Origin: Ursus arctos
Taxonomy: Eukaryota; Chordata; Mammalia; Carnivora; Ursidae
NCBI RefSeq assembly: GCF_023065955.2
Contig: NW_026622841.1
Coordinates: 17,928,501-17,992,500 of the forward strand
DNA length: 64,000 nt
Direction: 5' to 3'
Position 1 is the first letter of the stretch; each line of letters starts with the position of its first letter. The notes beneath the pieces were generated by a model that saw only the letters and a list, made by a program, of their open reading frames with translations, was not told the origin of the DNA and did not search any database. The position numbers and the translations under genes are program-made. This document shows, piece after piece, positions 41,713 to 57,183 of this stretch.

Positions 41713-44294
41713 AACAAAACAAAGAAAGTAAGAAAACAACAGAGTATCATCTGTTAAGTACTGAGAGATACAAATGGTCAACTGAGAATTCTACACCAGA
41801 CAAAAATATCTTTCAAAATCAAAAGCAAATAAAGATGTTTTCAGATGTGAAGCTGAAAGAACAGCAGACCTTCACTACAAAAAATGTTTACTTCAAGCAC
41901 ACAAAAAAAAATTATACCAAACAAAAATCTGGATCTACAAAAAGGAATGAGGAACACCCAAAATGGTAATTACACAGTTAAATATATTGGTTTTTTCTTT
42001 ATTTAAATCTCTTTAAAATACAATTAACTGTTAAATAATACTGATTTGAAGAGTTTATAAAATACATAAATGTAAAATAGAAGACAAAAATAGAATAAAG
42101 GTCAGGAAGTAAAAAATGCAAGTATAACATTTTAGTTTTTATATTCAATGTTAATGGTATAACATCACTTGAAGCTACACTACAAATTAAAAGATCTATG
42201 TTGACTAGAAACTCTTAAGATAACCACTAAAATAACAAAATAAAGAATTAGCTTATAAGCCAATAAAAGAGATAAAGTGAAATCATAAAAGAAATACAGC
42301 ATTAATCTGAAAAACAGCAGAAAAAGGAGAAGAAGGAACAAAGAACAAATGAGCAAGGAGAAAAAAATAGCAGAATGACAGATTCAAATCCAACTATGTC
42401 AACAACCACATTAAATGTAAATGGCTTAAACACTACAGTAAAAAAGTAGGCCATACTGCCTATAAGAAACACAGTTTAAATGTAAAGAAAAGTAGGACAG
42501 GAAAATATATGTCATGCTAATAACGGTAACCAAAAACACTAAACTGGTTATATTATTATAAACAAAGTACATTTTCAAAGCAAAAGATATTATCAAGGAT
42601 AAAGAGGTAATTTCATAATGATAAAAGTAAAAAAAAATCAGTAAGATAAGGTTTATGTACCTAATAAGAGAGGTTTATAACACATGAAGCAAAAAATAAT
42701 GGAAATGCAAGGAGGAATAATCAAAACCACAATCACTGCCAGACTACTCAGGGGAGAAGAGAAAAATCATAAACTATGAATAACAGAAATGAGAGAGGGG
42801 CTACCATTTCAATTCCTACAGATATGATATTAAAAGAAAAATAAGACAATATTAAACTTTTTTCCAATAACTTTGACACAAAATATCAAAGTTCACCCAA
42901 GTAGTAATAATAAAAAAAGTCTAACTAACCCTGTATCTATTAAAGCATTTAAATTTGTAGTTAAAACCTTTCCCATAAAGAAAACTCCAGGCCCACATAC
43001 TTTCACTAGTGAATTCAGATCAAACAAATAAGGAATAATATCAGTTCTATACAAACACTTCCAGAAAATACAAAGAAAAGGGGGGGGGGGGCACGAAATA
43101 ACATCCTAACTCCTGTGAGACCAGCCTTATCCTGTTACCAAAACTGAACAAAGAACATTATCAGAAATGAAAATTGTAGACTAAAATCCCTCATAAACAT
43201 AACATAAACTCTTAACAAATTTTAGCAAGTCATATACAATAATCTATAAGAAGAATAATTGATAATGACCAAGTGTGGTCTACCATAGATCTCAAGGTTG
43301 TTTTAAAATTCAAAAGTTCATGTACTTTGTCTTAAAAAAATAAAGAAAATCATTTGCTAATTTCAACAGATGCAGAAAAATCATCTGACAAAATCTAACA
43401 TCCATTCATAATTTTAAAAATCTCAGCAAACTAGGAATAGGGGGTAACTGCCTTAACATCCTTCTCATCTAAGAAAAACCTGCAGCTAACATCATACTTA
43501 ATAAAGACTTCGTGCTTTATCCCATGGATTAGAAATGAGGCAAGGATGTCTGCTCTAACTTCTTTAATTCAACATCATTCTCTAACTCCTTACCTACACG
43601 ATAAGGTAAGAAAACTAAAATTCAAACTGACTGAAAAGAAGCAAAATTGACTTTATTCACAGATAACATTATTTGGGGCATATACTCTGAAGGAAGAAGG
43701 GCTAAGAATTGGTAAGTTACCATCCATCTTAGGAAGTTAGAAATAAACAGCATATGAACTACAAAAGACATAGGAGAAGAGCAGACTTCAGTAAGATGGG
43801 AAAAAATATGCACTTAGAAAGGATAAACAAAGGCACAGAGGATTCATTAAAATAATAAAATTAATAAATCCCTGATGAGAATGATCAGGGAAAAAAAAAA
43901 AGGAAGATACAGATGATTAACATCAGGAATAAAAATGGTGGTATCACTACAGATATTAAAGAAATTTAAAAGATAATATCTTTTCAAATGACAACAAATT
44001 TAAAAGAATTAGAAAAATCGCTAAATATGTACTACTCAATGAAACTGACATAAGAAATAGAAAATCTGAAGTATCACATGAAAATGAAAGAAATTAAACC
44101 CAGAATTTTAAAATTTCCCACAAAGAAACTCTACATCTAAATCCATCAAATTCTACTGCACATTTATGGAAGAAAGAATGCCAATCTTACACAAATTCTA
44201 CCTGAAAACAGAAAAAAAGAAAAGATTCCCTAATCCATTTTTTGAAACCTGAATAATGTAACACTTTATAAGAGCATTAGAAGAAAGGCAAACT

Positions 44295-44414
44295 GGGGTG
44301 TTTGGGTGGTTCAGCTGGTTAAGTGTGTAATTCTTGATCTCAGCTCAGGTCTTGATCTCAGGGTTGTGAGTTCAATCTCTGTGTTAGGCTCCATGTTAAA
44401 AAAAAAAAAAAAAA
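44295..44414 (+). repeat. Short Can-SINE inside L1M
   Basis: Short-form copy (tRNA-derived head and A18 tail) without the CT-rich middle. Confidence 0.88.
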
Positions 44415-45865
44415 GGAAGAGGAAGAAGCGAAAACTTTTTCCTGAATAAAAAATATTAAGCCAAATTCAACAATATATAAGATGATAGTACATCACAACA
44501 AAATAAAAGGAAAAATTATATAATCATCTCAATAGATACAGAAAATGCATGATAAAACCCAACATACATGATGATAAACACTTAGCAAAGAAATAATGGA
44601 AAGTTAATTTCTTAAAAATTACCTGTAAAAAGCATACAGGAAATATGATAATTATGAAAGCTTTCCCAAAGGGAAAACATTGGGAATAGAAGAAGTATCC
44701 CACATGACTGTTCATATAGTCAAAGTAATCCACAAATAAAGTATTACAAATAATGGGTGAATTTAGCATGACTGCTTGATACAAGGACAACATACAAATA
44801 AAATCTGCATTTCTGTGCCAGAGGCACAAAAAACAAAACATTCAATAGCAGTTACAAGAATATTTTAAAAATCCTTATCTAGGAAAAATCTAAATAAAAA
44901 GTATGTAAGACCTATACACAGAAAACTATAAAAGAGTACAATAGCTAAATGAGACCTAAATAAAGGAATATACTGAATTGAATACATTGAATATACTGAA
45001 TGAATGAATCCCACAAAGATATTAATTCTCCCCAAACTCATCTATAAATTCAATAAAATTGCAGTTGAAATCACAATAGGTCTTTATAACAACTGAGAAA
45101 CTAGCTCTAAACTAACAATTGAGATAGTCAAAGAAACGAGAATAGCCATGACATTCTTTAAGAATAAGGTGGGAAGACTCTATCTGCTGAATACCAAGTC
45201 CTACTACAAAGCTACAGGAATTAAGGCACAAGAATACACAGCAAATCAATGGGCTCAAACAGCCCCAGAAACAGATCATATAGAAGAACATTTTATTTAT
45301 GACAAGGATGGCACTGCAAAGCAGTGGGGAATGAATCATCTCTTTAATAAATCATGCTGGACCAATCTGGTATTGTATAGAGGAGAAAAACGAAACAGGA
45401 CCCCTGCTTCCCATTATACCCAAAAATGAATTCTAGGAAGATTATAGATCTAAATAAAAAGGGTAAAACAATAAAGCTTCTAAAACAGAAAAATATTCTC
45501 ATGGTTATGAGGGTAGGCATATCAGGGTAACTTCTTAAACGGGACACAAAAATATTAATCGTAAGTGAAAAAATTGATATATTAAATTCCACTGAAGTTG
45601 AGAGATGCTGAATTTCAAAGATAGGAGTGAAAGGCAAATAAATATTTGTGATATATATAACAAAGGGCTCATATCAAGGATAGTCACTGATCAACCCTTA
45701 CAAGTCATTTAAAAAAACCCAAAACAACCTAATAGACACACATGAGTTGAACAGGCACTTCACAAAAGAACATATAGAAATGAGCAATAAACATACCAAA
45801 AAAGTATTCAACCTTGATGGGAATTGGGGAATGTAAATTAAACACATGAGAGACTCCTGCACATA

Positions 45866-46007
45866 CATCAAAATGGCTAAAGTGAAAGAGATGGAAAATA
45901 TTCAGGGTTGGCTAGCATAGCTCACCAATGGTGTATGAGACTTTTTGTTGCTCCATATCCTAGCCAACCCAGTATTTTCCATCTTTTTCACTTTAGCCAT
46001 TTTGATG
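45866..46007. repeat. Near-perfect hairpin: 48-50 bp arms, 44-nt loop
   Basis: Arm 45866-45915 begins catcaaaatggctaaagtga and ends ggttggctag. Arm 45960-46007 is its reverse complement with one substitution and one small length difference of two bases. The arms lie in L1 ORF2 3' sequence, where only one orientation is expected. Confidence 0.95.
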
Positions 46008-46145
46008 GATGTATATTAGTCACTCACTTAGGAAAACATCATAATATTATCTGCTAAAGCAAAAGAGAGACATATGCAGAAATTCCACTTTTAGTTATAT
46101 ACACAACGGAAATAATGATAAGGTACATTAAGATTCAAACGCAAG

Positions 46146-46347
46146 AGGGGCGCCTGGGTGGCACAGCGGTTAAAGCGTCTGCCTTCGGCTCAGGGTGTGA
46201 TCCCGGCCTTACGGGATCGAGCCCCACATCAGGCTCCTCCGCTATGAGCCTGTTTCTTCCTCTCCCACTCCCCCTGCTTGTGTTCCCTCTCTCACTGGCT
46301 GTCTCTATCTCTGTCAAATAAATAAATAAAATCTTTAAAAAAAAAAA
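46146..46347 (+). repeat. Can-SINE, young subfamily, inside L1M
   Basis: Full-length, little diverged copy flanked by an exact 16-bp duplication aagattcaaacgcaag (46130-46145 and 46348-46363). Confidence 0.95.
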
Positions 46348-47099
46348 AAGATTCAAACGCAAGAATGTTTGCGGATTTATGAAAAACAACGAAAACAATT
46401 CAAATGTCTATTGACAGGAAAATGGATGAAGAAACTGTGGTCTACTCAATCCACAGAATACTACAGAGCAATAAAAATGAACAATGAAAATGAGTGAACC
46501 TCAAACACAGTATCATCGATAAATCTCACAAAAGAAGCCAAACACAAAATACATACTCCATGACTGATGGAATTCATATAAAATTCAAAGCACAGCAAAA
46601 CTAAACTACAGTGTTTAGGGCTTTAAACTTAGGTGGTATAACTCCAAAGGAAAGAAAGGAAGGGGGCACATAATGACTGCGAGGGAACATACCAGCAACT
46701 TCTGACGTGATGGCAATGTTCGATTTCTTGGCCACAGACGTAGTTACAAGGGAGTTTGGCATGTAAAAGTCACTGAGCTACATGTTTTTGTTTTGCACAC
46801 TTTTCTGTACATGGATTTCACACATACACAAGTATAAAAAGTTATCCAACCAAAACTTTTCTATAACATACAATTATTTTATGATAGTTTACATTAATTT
46901 TAATCAGATGAAGGGTAACAAAAGGGGTGAGCATGTGGGGTTGGAATGAACGATGGGAATGGGGGTAGAGAATGTGGGAGCTTATCTTCCATTATTAGAA
47001 GCCAACAGATAGTGCCTGAAACTGAAAATCAGGCATCTATTTAAAGATACTAAATACCAAATAATAAGCTAAGAAAAAGAAAAGTATTTGTCTTAGGGA

Positions 47100-47195
47100 A
47101 GGGAAAAATTGTTTAAAAAAAAAAGAAAAAAGAAAAAAAATCTTTAAAACCTAAAACAAACAAAAAAACCAAAAACAAACAAAAAAAACCTATGG
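47100..47195. repeat. A-rich low-complexity tract
   Basis: Mixed A-runs with G or C interruptions (AAAAAC-like units). Confidence 0.9.
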
Positions 47196-47602
47196 AAAAA
47201 AAGACCCTGAAGTCCCCATTTACAAACAGAACTTTCCTCATCCCATCTCTTGCTCACTTCTTCACTTCTACCACATTCTGAGAGAGTCAGCATTAACTCT
47301 CAGCCTAAAAGAAAGCTCTCTAAGCAGAAATGACCTCCCACCCCCCAATTCTGGTTGCCTCATTTGCCACTCTCACAATGAACATAAAAGATAACATTGG
47401 AAGAGAAACTCAACTTTTTCTTCATCCGCGAAAAACAAAGCTGTAGACAAAAATTAAGATATATAATGACGTAAATAAAAAGAAAGGATTTCCACTTGTG
47501 GATTACAAGACGGGAACTGCTGTCAAACAGCAGAATAGATTCCGTATGAAAATACGAATTTAAATATTTCTAAATGTAGTTTAAAAATAGGTACAACTTT
47601 TA

Positions 47603-47821
47603 TTTATTTTATTTTTATTTTTTTAAAGATTTTATTTATTTATTTGACAGAGAGAGAGAGACAGCCAGCGAGAGAGGGAACACAAGCAGCAGGAGTTGGG
47701 AGAGGAAGAAGCAGGCTCCCAGCAGAGCAGGGAGCCCGATGCGGGGCTCGATCCCAGGACCCTGGGATCACGACCTGAGCCGAAGGCAGACGCTTAACGA
47801 CTGAGCCACCCAAGCGCTCCA
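47603..47821 (-). repeat. Can-SINE, full length
   Basis: Minus-orientation copy with a 14-bp duplication differing at one base (47589-47602 and 47822-47835). Confidence 0.92.
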
Positions 47822-48121
47822 AGGTATAACTTTTAAAGTCAAGATACACACAATTAACACACTAGTGTTGTCAAGTTAAGGTGCCCTAATTCATAAAAAT
47901 TAGGTCAAAGACAGTACAATAAAATTATGTGAAATATGCTCATTTATCAGTTTCTAAATAAATCTGATTTATTTTTAACTGACATCTTAATTATCCATAT
48001 TTACATCTGGAATATAACAACTTATCTCTCTTTTAACAATATGAGACAAACAAAATGTTATGATTATACATTAGCTATGCCTTCTCAGTTTCTACAGCTG
48101 AAATGTCAGGTCAATTACTTA

Positions 48122-50298
<2,177 letters not shown>

Positions 50299-50679
50299 TT
50301 AAAAAATGGTTATAATATAAAACGTTTAATTGCATACATTCATGAATGAGCATTAAACACAGGAATTTGAATGCATATTAGGCTATTTAGGTACCTCTAT
50401 CATTAAAAGTAACACACGAACTTTGCCAATCAGCAGTATGTAAAAGATATGAATTTAAAAGAGAATTTTAAGCTGAAACAATTATAAAATGGTCAATTAA
50501 TTTTTTAAAAACAAGAAAAATTTGTTATTGAAGCAGGGAGTCTTTTTACTCATAGAACAGATTAAAATTTGTTTCAATAACCTCTATGCAAATTCTCTGA
50601 GAATGAACTACTGGTCCACCTGAAAGAAGAATCCATTCATCAGGGTGACTCATCCCTTAAGTTGCTGTACCATCAAATC

Positions 50680-51345
50680 CCTCCTTTTTACCTTCGCTCT
50701 CTCCCTGTTCACAAATTCTTTTCCCTCAATAGAGAACATGCTCAGGTCTCCTTAGATTCTGAAAAGGAGTGTTGTCCTTTGACCATGCTCCCTCTTCTAC
50801 TGATCTCTTTCCCCCTCCACAGCCCCTTTTAGCCAAATGTACGGAAAGTAGGCGGCTAATCCAAGGAAACCTCAGTCCCACTCCCCCTTGAGCTCTTTGC
50901 AGTATCTGACGTTATTCCCCTTCCCAACTCTGAACCACCCTTCTCAGCAGTCAGCTGCCCTGAAAACCCATTCTTCCTCCCACATTAGGACTAACATCTG
51001 TGGCTCCCTAATTTCCATCATCAGCCAGACCAGCCTCCTGGAGTTTCAATCCTCTACTTACAACTGCTTGTATCTAGATGTCCCATAGCACCTCATGGTC
51101 AATGTGTCCTGATGTTCACCCTGCCACTGAGCCTGCTGTGCCTCCCAGACCATCAGTGGAGGATCGTTCCCCTTCCATTCTATCCCTATACCACTGTCAC
51201 CACATTTGGACACTTATTTTCTCGTCTCAGGGGGTTCACTGCCCCTAGTGTCTCCTTACTCCAACGCAACTCCACAGAGCCACAAGACTTCTTTCTGAAG
51301 CACAGTCATATCACTCTTTCGCCAAAAAGTTGCCATTATTATGGG
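50680..51345 (+). repeat. L2 internal (reverse-transcriptase) region, decayed
   Basis: CT-rich sequence with L2-like order of motifs ('tttgaccatgctccctcttc', 'tatctagatgtcccatagca', 'aagcacagtcatatcactct'). The open frames in it are short and not conserved genes. Confidence 0.6.
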
Positions 51346-52098
51346 TTATGAAGAGAAATGGAAAATACAGATTAAAAACTAAATCAAAATATAGGTGAAT
51401 ATATCTGATCTCAAGATGAGAAAGAGCTTTCCAAACACACTTAAATTTAAAATTCACTACTATAAAAATATTAAAAGGTAAGCAAGAAATAGGAAAATGT
51501 GCCATAAATAAGACTGATAGGGTTACAGTCTATATAAATATTTCTTAAGATCGGCAAGAAAAATACTAATGCCCAAATAAAAAGGGGGGAATACCATAAA
51601 GATCAAGGATAATTCACAGTAAAAGAAACAAAGAGTCAATAAATATAGGGAAAAACCAGCTCAAACTAGTTGTCAAGGAAATAACTGTTAAAATAACCAC
51701 AAGATACCATTTATAAAATTAGCACACAGTAAACACTAAAAACTACTTAGCCAAAAGTACAATGAAAGTCAAACCCACATACTGCAGGCATGAATTTAAA
51801 TAGCAGCCTTTTAGAAGAGCAATGTGGCAAAATACTTTGCAAGACCTTTAGACAGTTTGATCCAGTGCATTTCTTTCTAGAACCCTATCCAAAATAGTCA
51901 GAAATACAGACACGGATTTATGTACAAAGATGTTCAGTGAAATGGTAGTGATTATTTTAAATTGAAGCCTAAATAATCTAACAATAAGGAAAGAGATAAA
52001 TAATTTAAGTGTAGCCATATAATAGAATAAATACTGCAATCACTACAAATCCTGCTCTCTGGGCACATTTAACCACATGGCAAAATTTCCTGTTCCAA

Positions 52099-52285
52099 AT
52101 TTTTTTTAAGACTTTTATTAGAGAGAGAGAGAGAGAGAGAATGAGCGGGGGGAGGAGCAAAGGGAGACGGAGAAGCAGACTCCCCGCTGAGCAGGAAGCC
52201 AGACCTGGGGCTCGATCCCAGGACCCCGAGATCATGACCTGGGCCGAAGGCAGTCTCTTAACCAACAGAGGCAGCCACGCACCCC
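52099..52285 (-). repeat. Older Can-SINE inside L1M
   Basis: Minus-orientation copy with a (GA)n expansion, flanked by tcctgttccaa (52088-52098 and 52286-52296). Confidence 0.9.
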
Positions 52286-52315
52286 TCCTGTTCCAATTTT
52301 AAGTGAGATAAAATT

Positions 52316-52354
52316 ACACACACGCACATGCACACACACAAACACAAACACACA
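52316..52354. repeat. CA-rich simple repeat
   Basis: Interrupted CA dinucleotides. Confidence 0.9.
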
Positions 52355-52549
52355 GAGTATGGTTCTAATTTCACTTATTTACTGCTTAAGTATATATTTG
52401 AGCATGGTGAGAAACACTGGGGAGAAATACATGAAAACACTGTTAATTACACTTTGTGGTGGAATTATAGAATATTTTCTTTTTTCTTTATATTTCCCTA
52501 CATTTCTTAAATGGTATACAGTCAATATATATTATTTTCATAATCAGAA

Positions 52550-52870
52550 AATAAAGCTCCAGGATAAAATACAAAATTCTTCAGCACAACATTCAAGGCC
52601 CATTACAGTCTGATACCAAATATTTTTCCAGCTTTCACAAACAGGCTCTCGCACCATAACCATGGTCTCCTACCCATTAATCCTTTTATCTATTCCTTTT
52701 TCTAAAATACTCTTCTTTGTTCTATTCTAATCCCTTCTCTTGCACCAAGACCCTAATTCTCCCAAGGAAAGTTAGTCCGCAATGAATACAGCTCCCATAA
52801 CATTTTATATCTACTATACATCACAAATGTATACACCTTGGCTATGTCGATATCATTAGGTATTTTACAT
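52550..52870 (+). repeat. L2 fragment
   Basis: 'cattcaaggcccattacagt' and 'tctcttgcaccaagacccta' match L2 order; diverged. Confidence 0.55.
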
Positions 52871-53105
52871 ATTTACATTTTCCTATACTCTATGGGAACT
52901 AGCTATGTTTTACGCATCTTGTGTAACTCTATCGGAGTACCCAGAAGAATGAAATAAAAAAAATTATAAAATTATTTTAAATTGCTAATCAACTCTTCTA
53001 TCATAAAATTATAACAAATCCCCTTAACTGGTCTCTCTTCTGTCTCAATCCTTCTCCCATCTGATCATGTTTCTTCCTAGCTGAAGGGGCTTCAATAGCA
53101 TTTTA

Positions 53106-53313
53106 TTTTATTTTATTTTTTTAAAAGATTTTATTTATTTATTCGACAGAGATAGAGACAGCCAGCGAGAGAGGGAACACAAGCAGGGGGAGTGGGAGAG
53201 GAAGAAGCAGGCTCATAGCGGAAGAGCCTGATGTGGGGCTTGATCCCATAATGCCAGGATCACGCCCTAAGCCGAAGGCAGACGCTTAACCGCTGTGCCA
53301 CCCAGGCGCCCCC
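53106..53313 (-). repeat. Can-SINE, young subfamily
   Basis: Minus-orientation full-length copy flanked by ttcaatagcatttta (53091-53105 and 53314-53328). Confidence 0.94.
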
Positions 53314-53329
53314 TTCAATAGCATTTTAT

Positions 53330-53802
53330 AATCCAAGGATACAATCTTTGCAAAGACTTCTTTGCAAAGCACAAAAAATCTTCCAAAATACACTGCTGCC
53401 TACTCCTCTCTATTTCATCTCTAGCCACGACCCCTATATCTTCTACTACAGCCCAATTAAATCACTTGCATTTTTATTTTTTATTTTTATTTATTTGGGA
53501 GAGAGTGAGCATGAGGAGGAGGAGGAGCAGAGGGAGAGGGAGAAGCAGACTCCTCACTAAGCAGGGAGCCTGACGTGGGGCTCGATCTCAGGACCCAAGG
53601 ATCATGACCTGAGCTGAAGGCAGACGCCTAACCAACTGAGTCACCCAGGAGCCCCTAAACCACCTGTAACTTCCAGAACCATGCAGTGTCACACGTTTGT
53701 GCCTTTGCTTATGCCAGGATGATGCTCCTTTCTCATTCTTCTTAAAACCCCTCAAGTCGTACTTTACCCATCCTTTGAGAGGCATTTCCCGGATGTTAAC
53801 TA
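53330..53802 (+). repeat. L2 fragment split by a SINE
   Basis: 'cttctactacagcccaatta' on the left and 'cctttgcttatgccaggatg' plus 'ctttgagaggcatttcccgg' on the right are continuous L2 motifs interrupted by the SINE at 53469-53655. Confidence 0.6.
53469..53655 (-). repeat. Older Can-SINE inside L2
   Basis: Minus-orientation copy with a diverged 11-bp duplication (53458-53468 taaatcacttg, 53656-53666 taaaccacctg). Confidence 0.88.
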
Positions 53803-53929
53803 GACTTCCTGTAGTGATCATTTCACAATATATACAAATATATATCATCACGTTGTATACCTGAAACTAATGAAATGTTGTAGGTCAGTTATATGTCAAT
53901 TAAAGAAAAATGTAAAAAAAAAAAAAAAA
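53803..53929 (+). repeat. L1 3' UTR terminus with A tail
   Basis: 'gtagtgatcatttcacaata' and 'tgtatacctgaaactaatga' are the terminal L1 3' UTR, ending in A16. Confidence 0.85.
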
Positions 53930-54139
53930 GTCTCAAGTGGCTGCTCTTCCAAAAATCATTTCCATAATTATTACTAATTCTGCCTCCTTTACTTAAACCT
54001 CTGTTCTGAACTGAATCATGTTTAAAGGAAGGTAGGAAATAATTTCTAAATCACAGCTTAAGAACCTAAAGGGCGTAAGTAATATAAATTTATATTCTAC
54101 AAAATATAACTTAAAAAAGCCAAGACTTTCTGAATTTCA

Positions 54140-54560
54140 TTCCCGTATTTAATTCATTTGTTACACATTTGCCTGTGTTTGTGCAAGACACTGGAGATAC
54201 AAAGACAAACAAGATGATTTTCTAGTCATGGAACTCAAACCTCACAGCTAGATAATGGCATATAAAGACACCATGATAATGTAGTAAGAATGGTGCTCTG
54301 AAGAAAGGAGGATTGCAAGGGACGACAGGGACACAGCAGAGAAAGCACCAACTCCACCCTGGGTGACCAGGGAGAGCCCCTCCGAAGGCGTAACTATGAA
54401 AGGGCAGAGAGAGAGCAAAATGTGAAAAAGGATAAAGGATAAAAAAAAAAGTGACAGGATGGATGTTGATGAAGCCGCAGATGACCAAGAGAAAGAATGC
54501 AAGGGATGGTTCAAAGAGAACACAGGGGTTCACACTAAGGCTTGCAGGCTTGGGAGTCAT
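54140..54560 (-). repeat. L2 fragment
   Basis: 'aagacactggagatacaaag' then 'ccagggagagcccctccgaa' follow the reverse-complement L2 order. The 121- and 91-codon open frames on the minus strand are repeat-derived. Confidence 0.6.
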
Positions 54561-54566
54561 TAAAAG

Positions 54567-54721
54567 CAGTGCTTCTCTCGGAATCACTAGGGCTATTTGT
54601 TAAAATACAGCTTCCTGGGCCTGGTATCAGGCCTGAATCAGTATGAATAGACCTGAATGGATCAGAACCTGCCTAATGAGAACCCCAGACAACTTCACGC
54701 TGCAGTACAGTTTGAGAACTA
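54567..54721 (+). repeat. hAT-Charlie-type short element
   Basis: Starts cagtgcttctc and ends cagtttgagaact, i.e. degenerate inverted ends of the kind seen in MER5-like elements, with 'aatcagtatgaatagacctg' between. Confidence 0.65.
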
Positions 54722-55079
54722 TCATCTAACGGCTTTAAAAAAGTGGAACAACATGATCAAATTGAATTTTATAGATGTTTATCCACCAGCAATGTTGGCT
54801 GAAAAGATCAGAGTCATGAATATGAATTGGAAGGAAACAGAAGCCGTCCAGATGAGGGGAGATAAAAGTATGCAACAGTACTGAGAATGTACAAGATGGG
54901 ATGGGGTGAAGAATGTGTACATTACCCTTTTATTTCTAACACCACTGTGCTTCATGTTTGTTTTCTCAAATGCTGAATGTGTAATGTCAAACACTATGCT
55001 TAATTGCTTTGTACAATTTGAATGACAAAGTTATTTGTAATACATTATATCTAATATATTATTGCTATGAAAATTAATA

Positions 55080-55160
55080 TTGATAGCTACCACATACTAA
55101 GTTGCTGCTATGGCCCGGGCACTATGCTGGGCATTAGGGTTCATCATACCACAGAAAAAG
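55080..55160 (-). repeat. MIR or L2 3' fragment
   Basis: 'tgatagctaccacatactaa' and 'cgggcactatgctgggcatt' resemble the 3' end of a MIR in minus orientation. Confidence 0.5.
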
Positions 55161-57183
55161 GTAAAACATCATCTTTTAACAACTGTAGGTAGACAGGCAT
55201 GTCACTATGTATGAGGGAATAGGTAACAACAGCATCAGGTAAAATCAAGAGCCCACCATAGTACATTAGTAAATATTGTCTTTCCAGTAAAGATCTACAA
55301 AATTCTAATAGGAGAAAGGGAGATCATTGCTACCAAAGCATGTAAAATCAAACATGTTTGGTAAGGAAATTATTGAGGCAGCAAGAGTGGCTTGAAGAAA
55401 AGAGAAGGCAAGAGTGAGTACACAAGGTCAGCTTTTAAGCTCTCTCCTCTGATGTCAACCACATCTGTGCCCCTTTCAGCACCCCAAGATCCGCTCTGGT
55501 TCTGTCTCTTTCCGGGAGGTGTGCCAGCAGACAGCCCATGTGCTTGGACAACTGAAAGGTTATCTAGTATCTGGTACTACGACATTTAGATGTGATTGTG
55601 TGCGACTCCTCTTATCACAACCTCTCAGTGCTGCTGATTGTGTCACCATGGAAAAACTGTACCTACGAGCAAGCCACAGTCAAAAAAAGAGAGTGAAAAA
55701 CAGAAAGCATCAATAAAAGCAGATGAGAATAGAGGGAGACTGAAGGAAAGAAGGAGAAAATGACTCATCCCCAAATCCTGCATACGACCTGTTGACACCT
55801 GTCAATGGATTTTACTGACTTAAAGGCTTATTACAACAAAATACAGATACCTAGCAAATTTGTGAGGGTAAGACTTTAGCTAAGTGCACCGAGATGGCAG
55901 AGTTGATCACAGACCTGTTTGATATTCTAATATGTCAAACTAAGATTAGCTAAAGAAAAAAGAGCAGAAGCATCTATCAAACTCCAAGGATCTCTTAGCT
56001 TAATCATAAGATATACATATCTAGAACAAACTAACGCATTCAAATCATCTTATAGTCTTAACAATTTCACATACAGATTACCTAACCCTGGAAATTCTTT
56101 ACCAGGAATGTTAGTATGCTTGTTCTGTCACCTTTATTAAGAACATCTGAAATGTGAGCTTTCAAATTCCTTTTTACATTATCGTGGCAGAACATTAAAT
56201 TCAACAAATACTTGTGGAGTGTCTACTATATGCAAGATGCTTGGAAGAAAATAAAGCCTTTGTACTTAAGGCAATAATTTCAAAACTTACTTGAAAAAGG
56301 GCAGCAAGAAAAGCTAAATCATAAAATATATCCAAATGAAATGGTCTCAAATTTGCTAGTAAAACTCAATCGTAAATGCAAAAGACACACAATGTACTTA
56401 AGAAGCTAGTAAGACAGATCGATTTGACATTTTCATTGTAAGTGTTAAGCCTATTACAACGTTATATCTGTATACAGGAAAATACAGATTTAGCCATTTC
56501 AAATACTAGATAAAGAACTTGACTTAAAATATTACAGAAATGCAATAATAGGAAAAAATTATTGGATTGCTTGCTCATCACTGCAAGCAAACCTGTGGCA
56601 ATCACATTAAGAGTAGCAGGTAAAATTGTATCCCAAGTGAAAAACCTAAGGAAAATGACAGAACTATGATCAGGAGATTAATCCTTATTCAAGCCCAGAT
56701 ATTTTTCAGCATATACACACACAAGCACATGATAAGCAGCACTGCCGGCAACAAGAAAACAACTTACAATCTGCAAAGGAGAAAATGTTGATGTATCCTT
56801 GTTATAACATTTATCATTATTATATATTTGAATACATGCTAGGTTAAATCATGTCTGCTGAAACACCTGGTAGCTTTGTCCCCTAATACCGTCGTTATAA
56901 TGATATTTTAAGCATATGTCATTTTATCCGATGACTTAGAGAAATTTAGAATGTTGGCAATATTTCACTCTTGCATTATTCACTTCAATGGTCCTGATTT
57001 TAAAACTTATTTCTGAATCATTTTTTAATGTCACAGTTTTCAGGACTATTTCTAAAGTTACCTAGTAAAATAATTTTTTTTCCTGAAAATGCATGGAGTC
57101 CAATCTATAATACCAAACAGTCCAAATTTCTACCTAAACATAACTTTTATTTGTGCCAGTGAGCATTAAACACATGCTGATTT

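Larger units (their letters stand above)
39610..46855 (+). repeat. Long decayed L1M, near full length, with nested insertions
   Basis: In order, the sequence shows a 5' region ('acttctggacaagatggaat', about 39620), an ORF1-like region (40800-41900, 'agaattctacaccagacaaa'), ORF2 (about 42360-46550, with 'catgctggaccaatctggta' and 'taaaatgggaaatgg'-type motifs) and a 3' UTR ending near 46850. Frameshifts and stops are everywhere, so nothing is intact. The order and orientation fit one ancient element, but two same-orientation elements or a HAL1-like part cannot be excluded. Younger insertions sit at 40311-40793, 41511-41712, 44295-44414 and 46146-46347. A G12 run lies at 43080-43091. Confidence 0.75.
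51350..52560 (+). repeat. L1M 3' region, decayed
   Basis: 'ataaccacaagataccattt', 'agcaatgtggcaaaatactt' and 'tgtacaaagatgttcagtga' follow the L1 ORF2-end to 3' UTR order. It is interrupted by the SINE at 52099-52285 and a CA-rich tract at 52316-52354. Confidence 0.75.

Noticed and set aside
46135..46398. Open frames containing a LTEIETASERGN-type peptide, seen here and at 6651 and 62836
   Set aside because: The same peptide recurs because it is the translation of the Can-SINE body; it is not a protein family.
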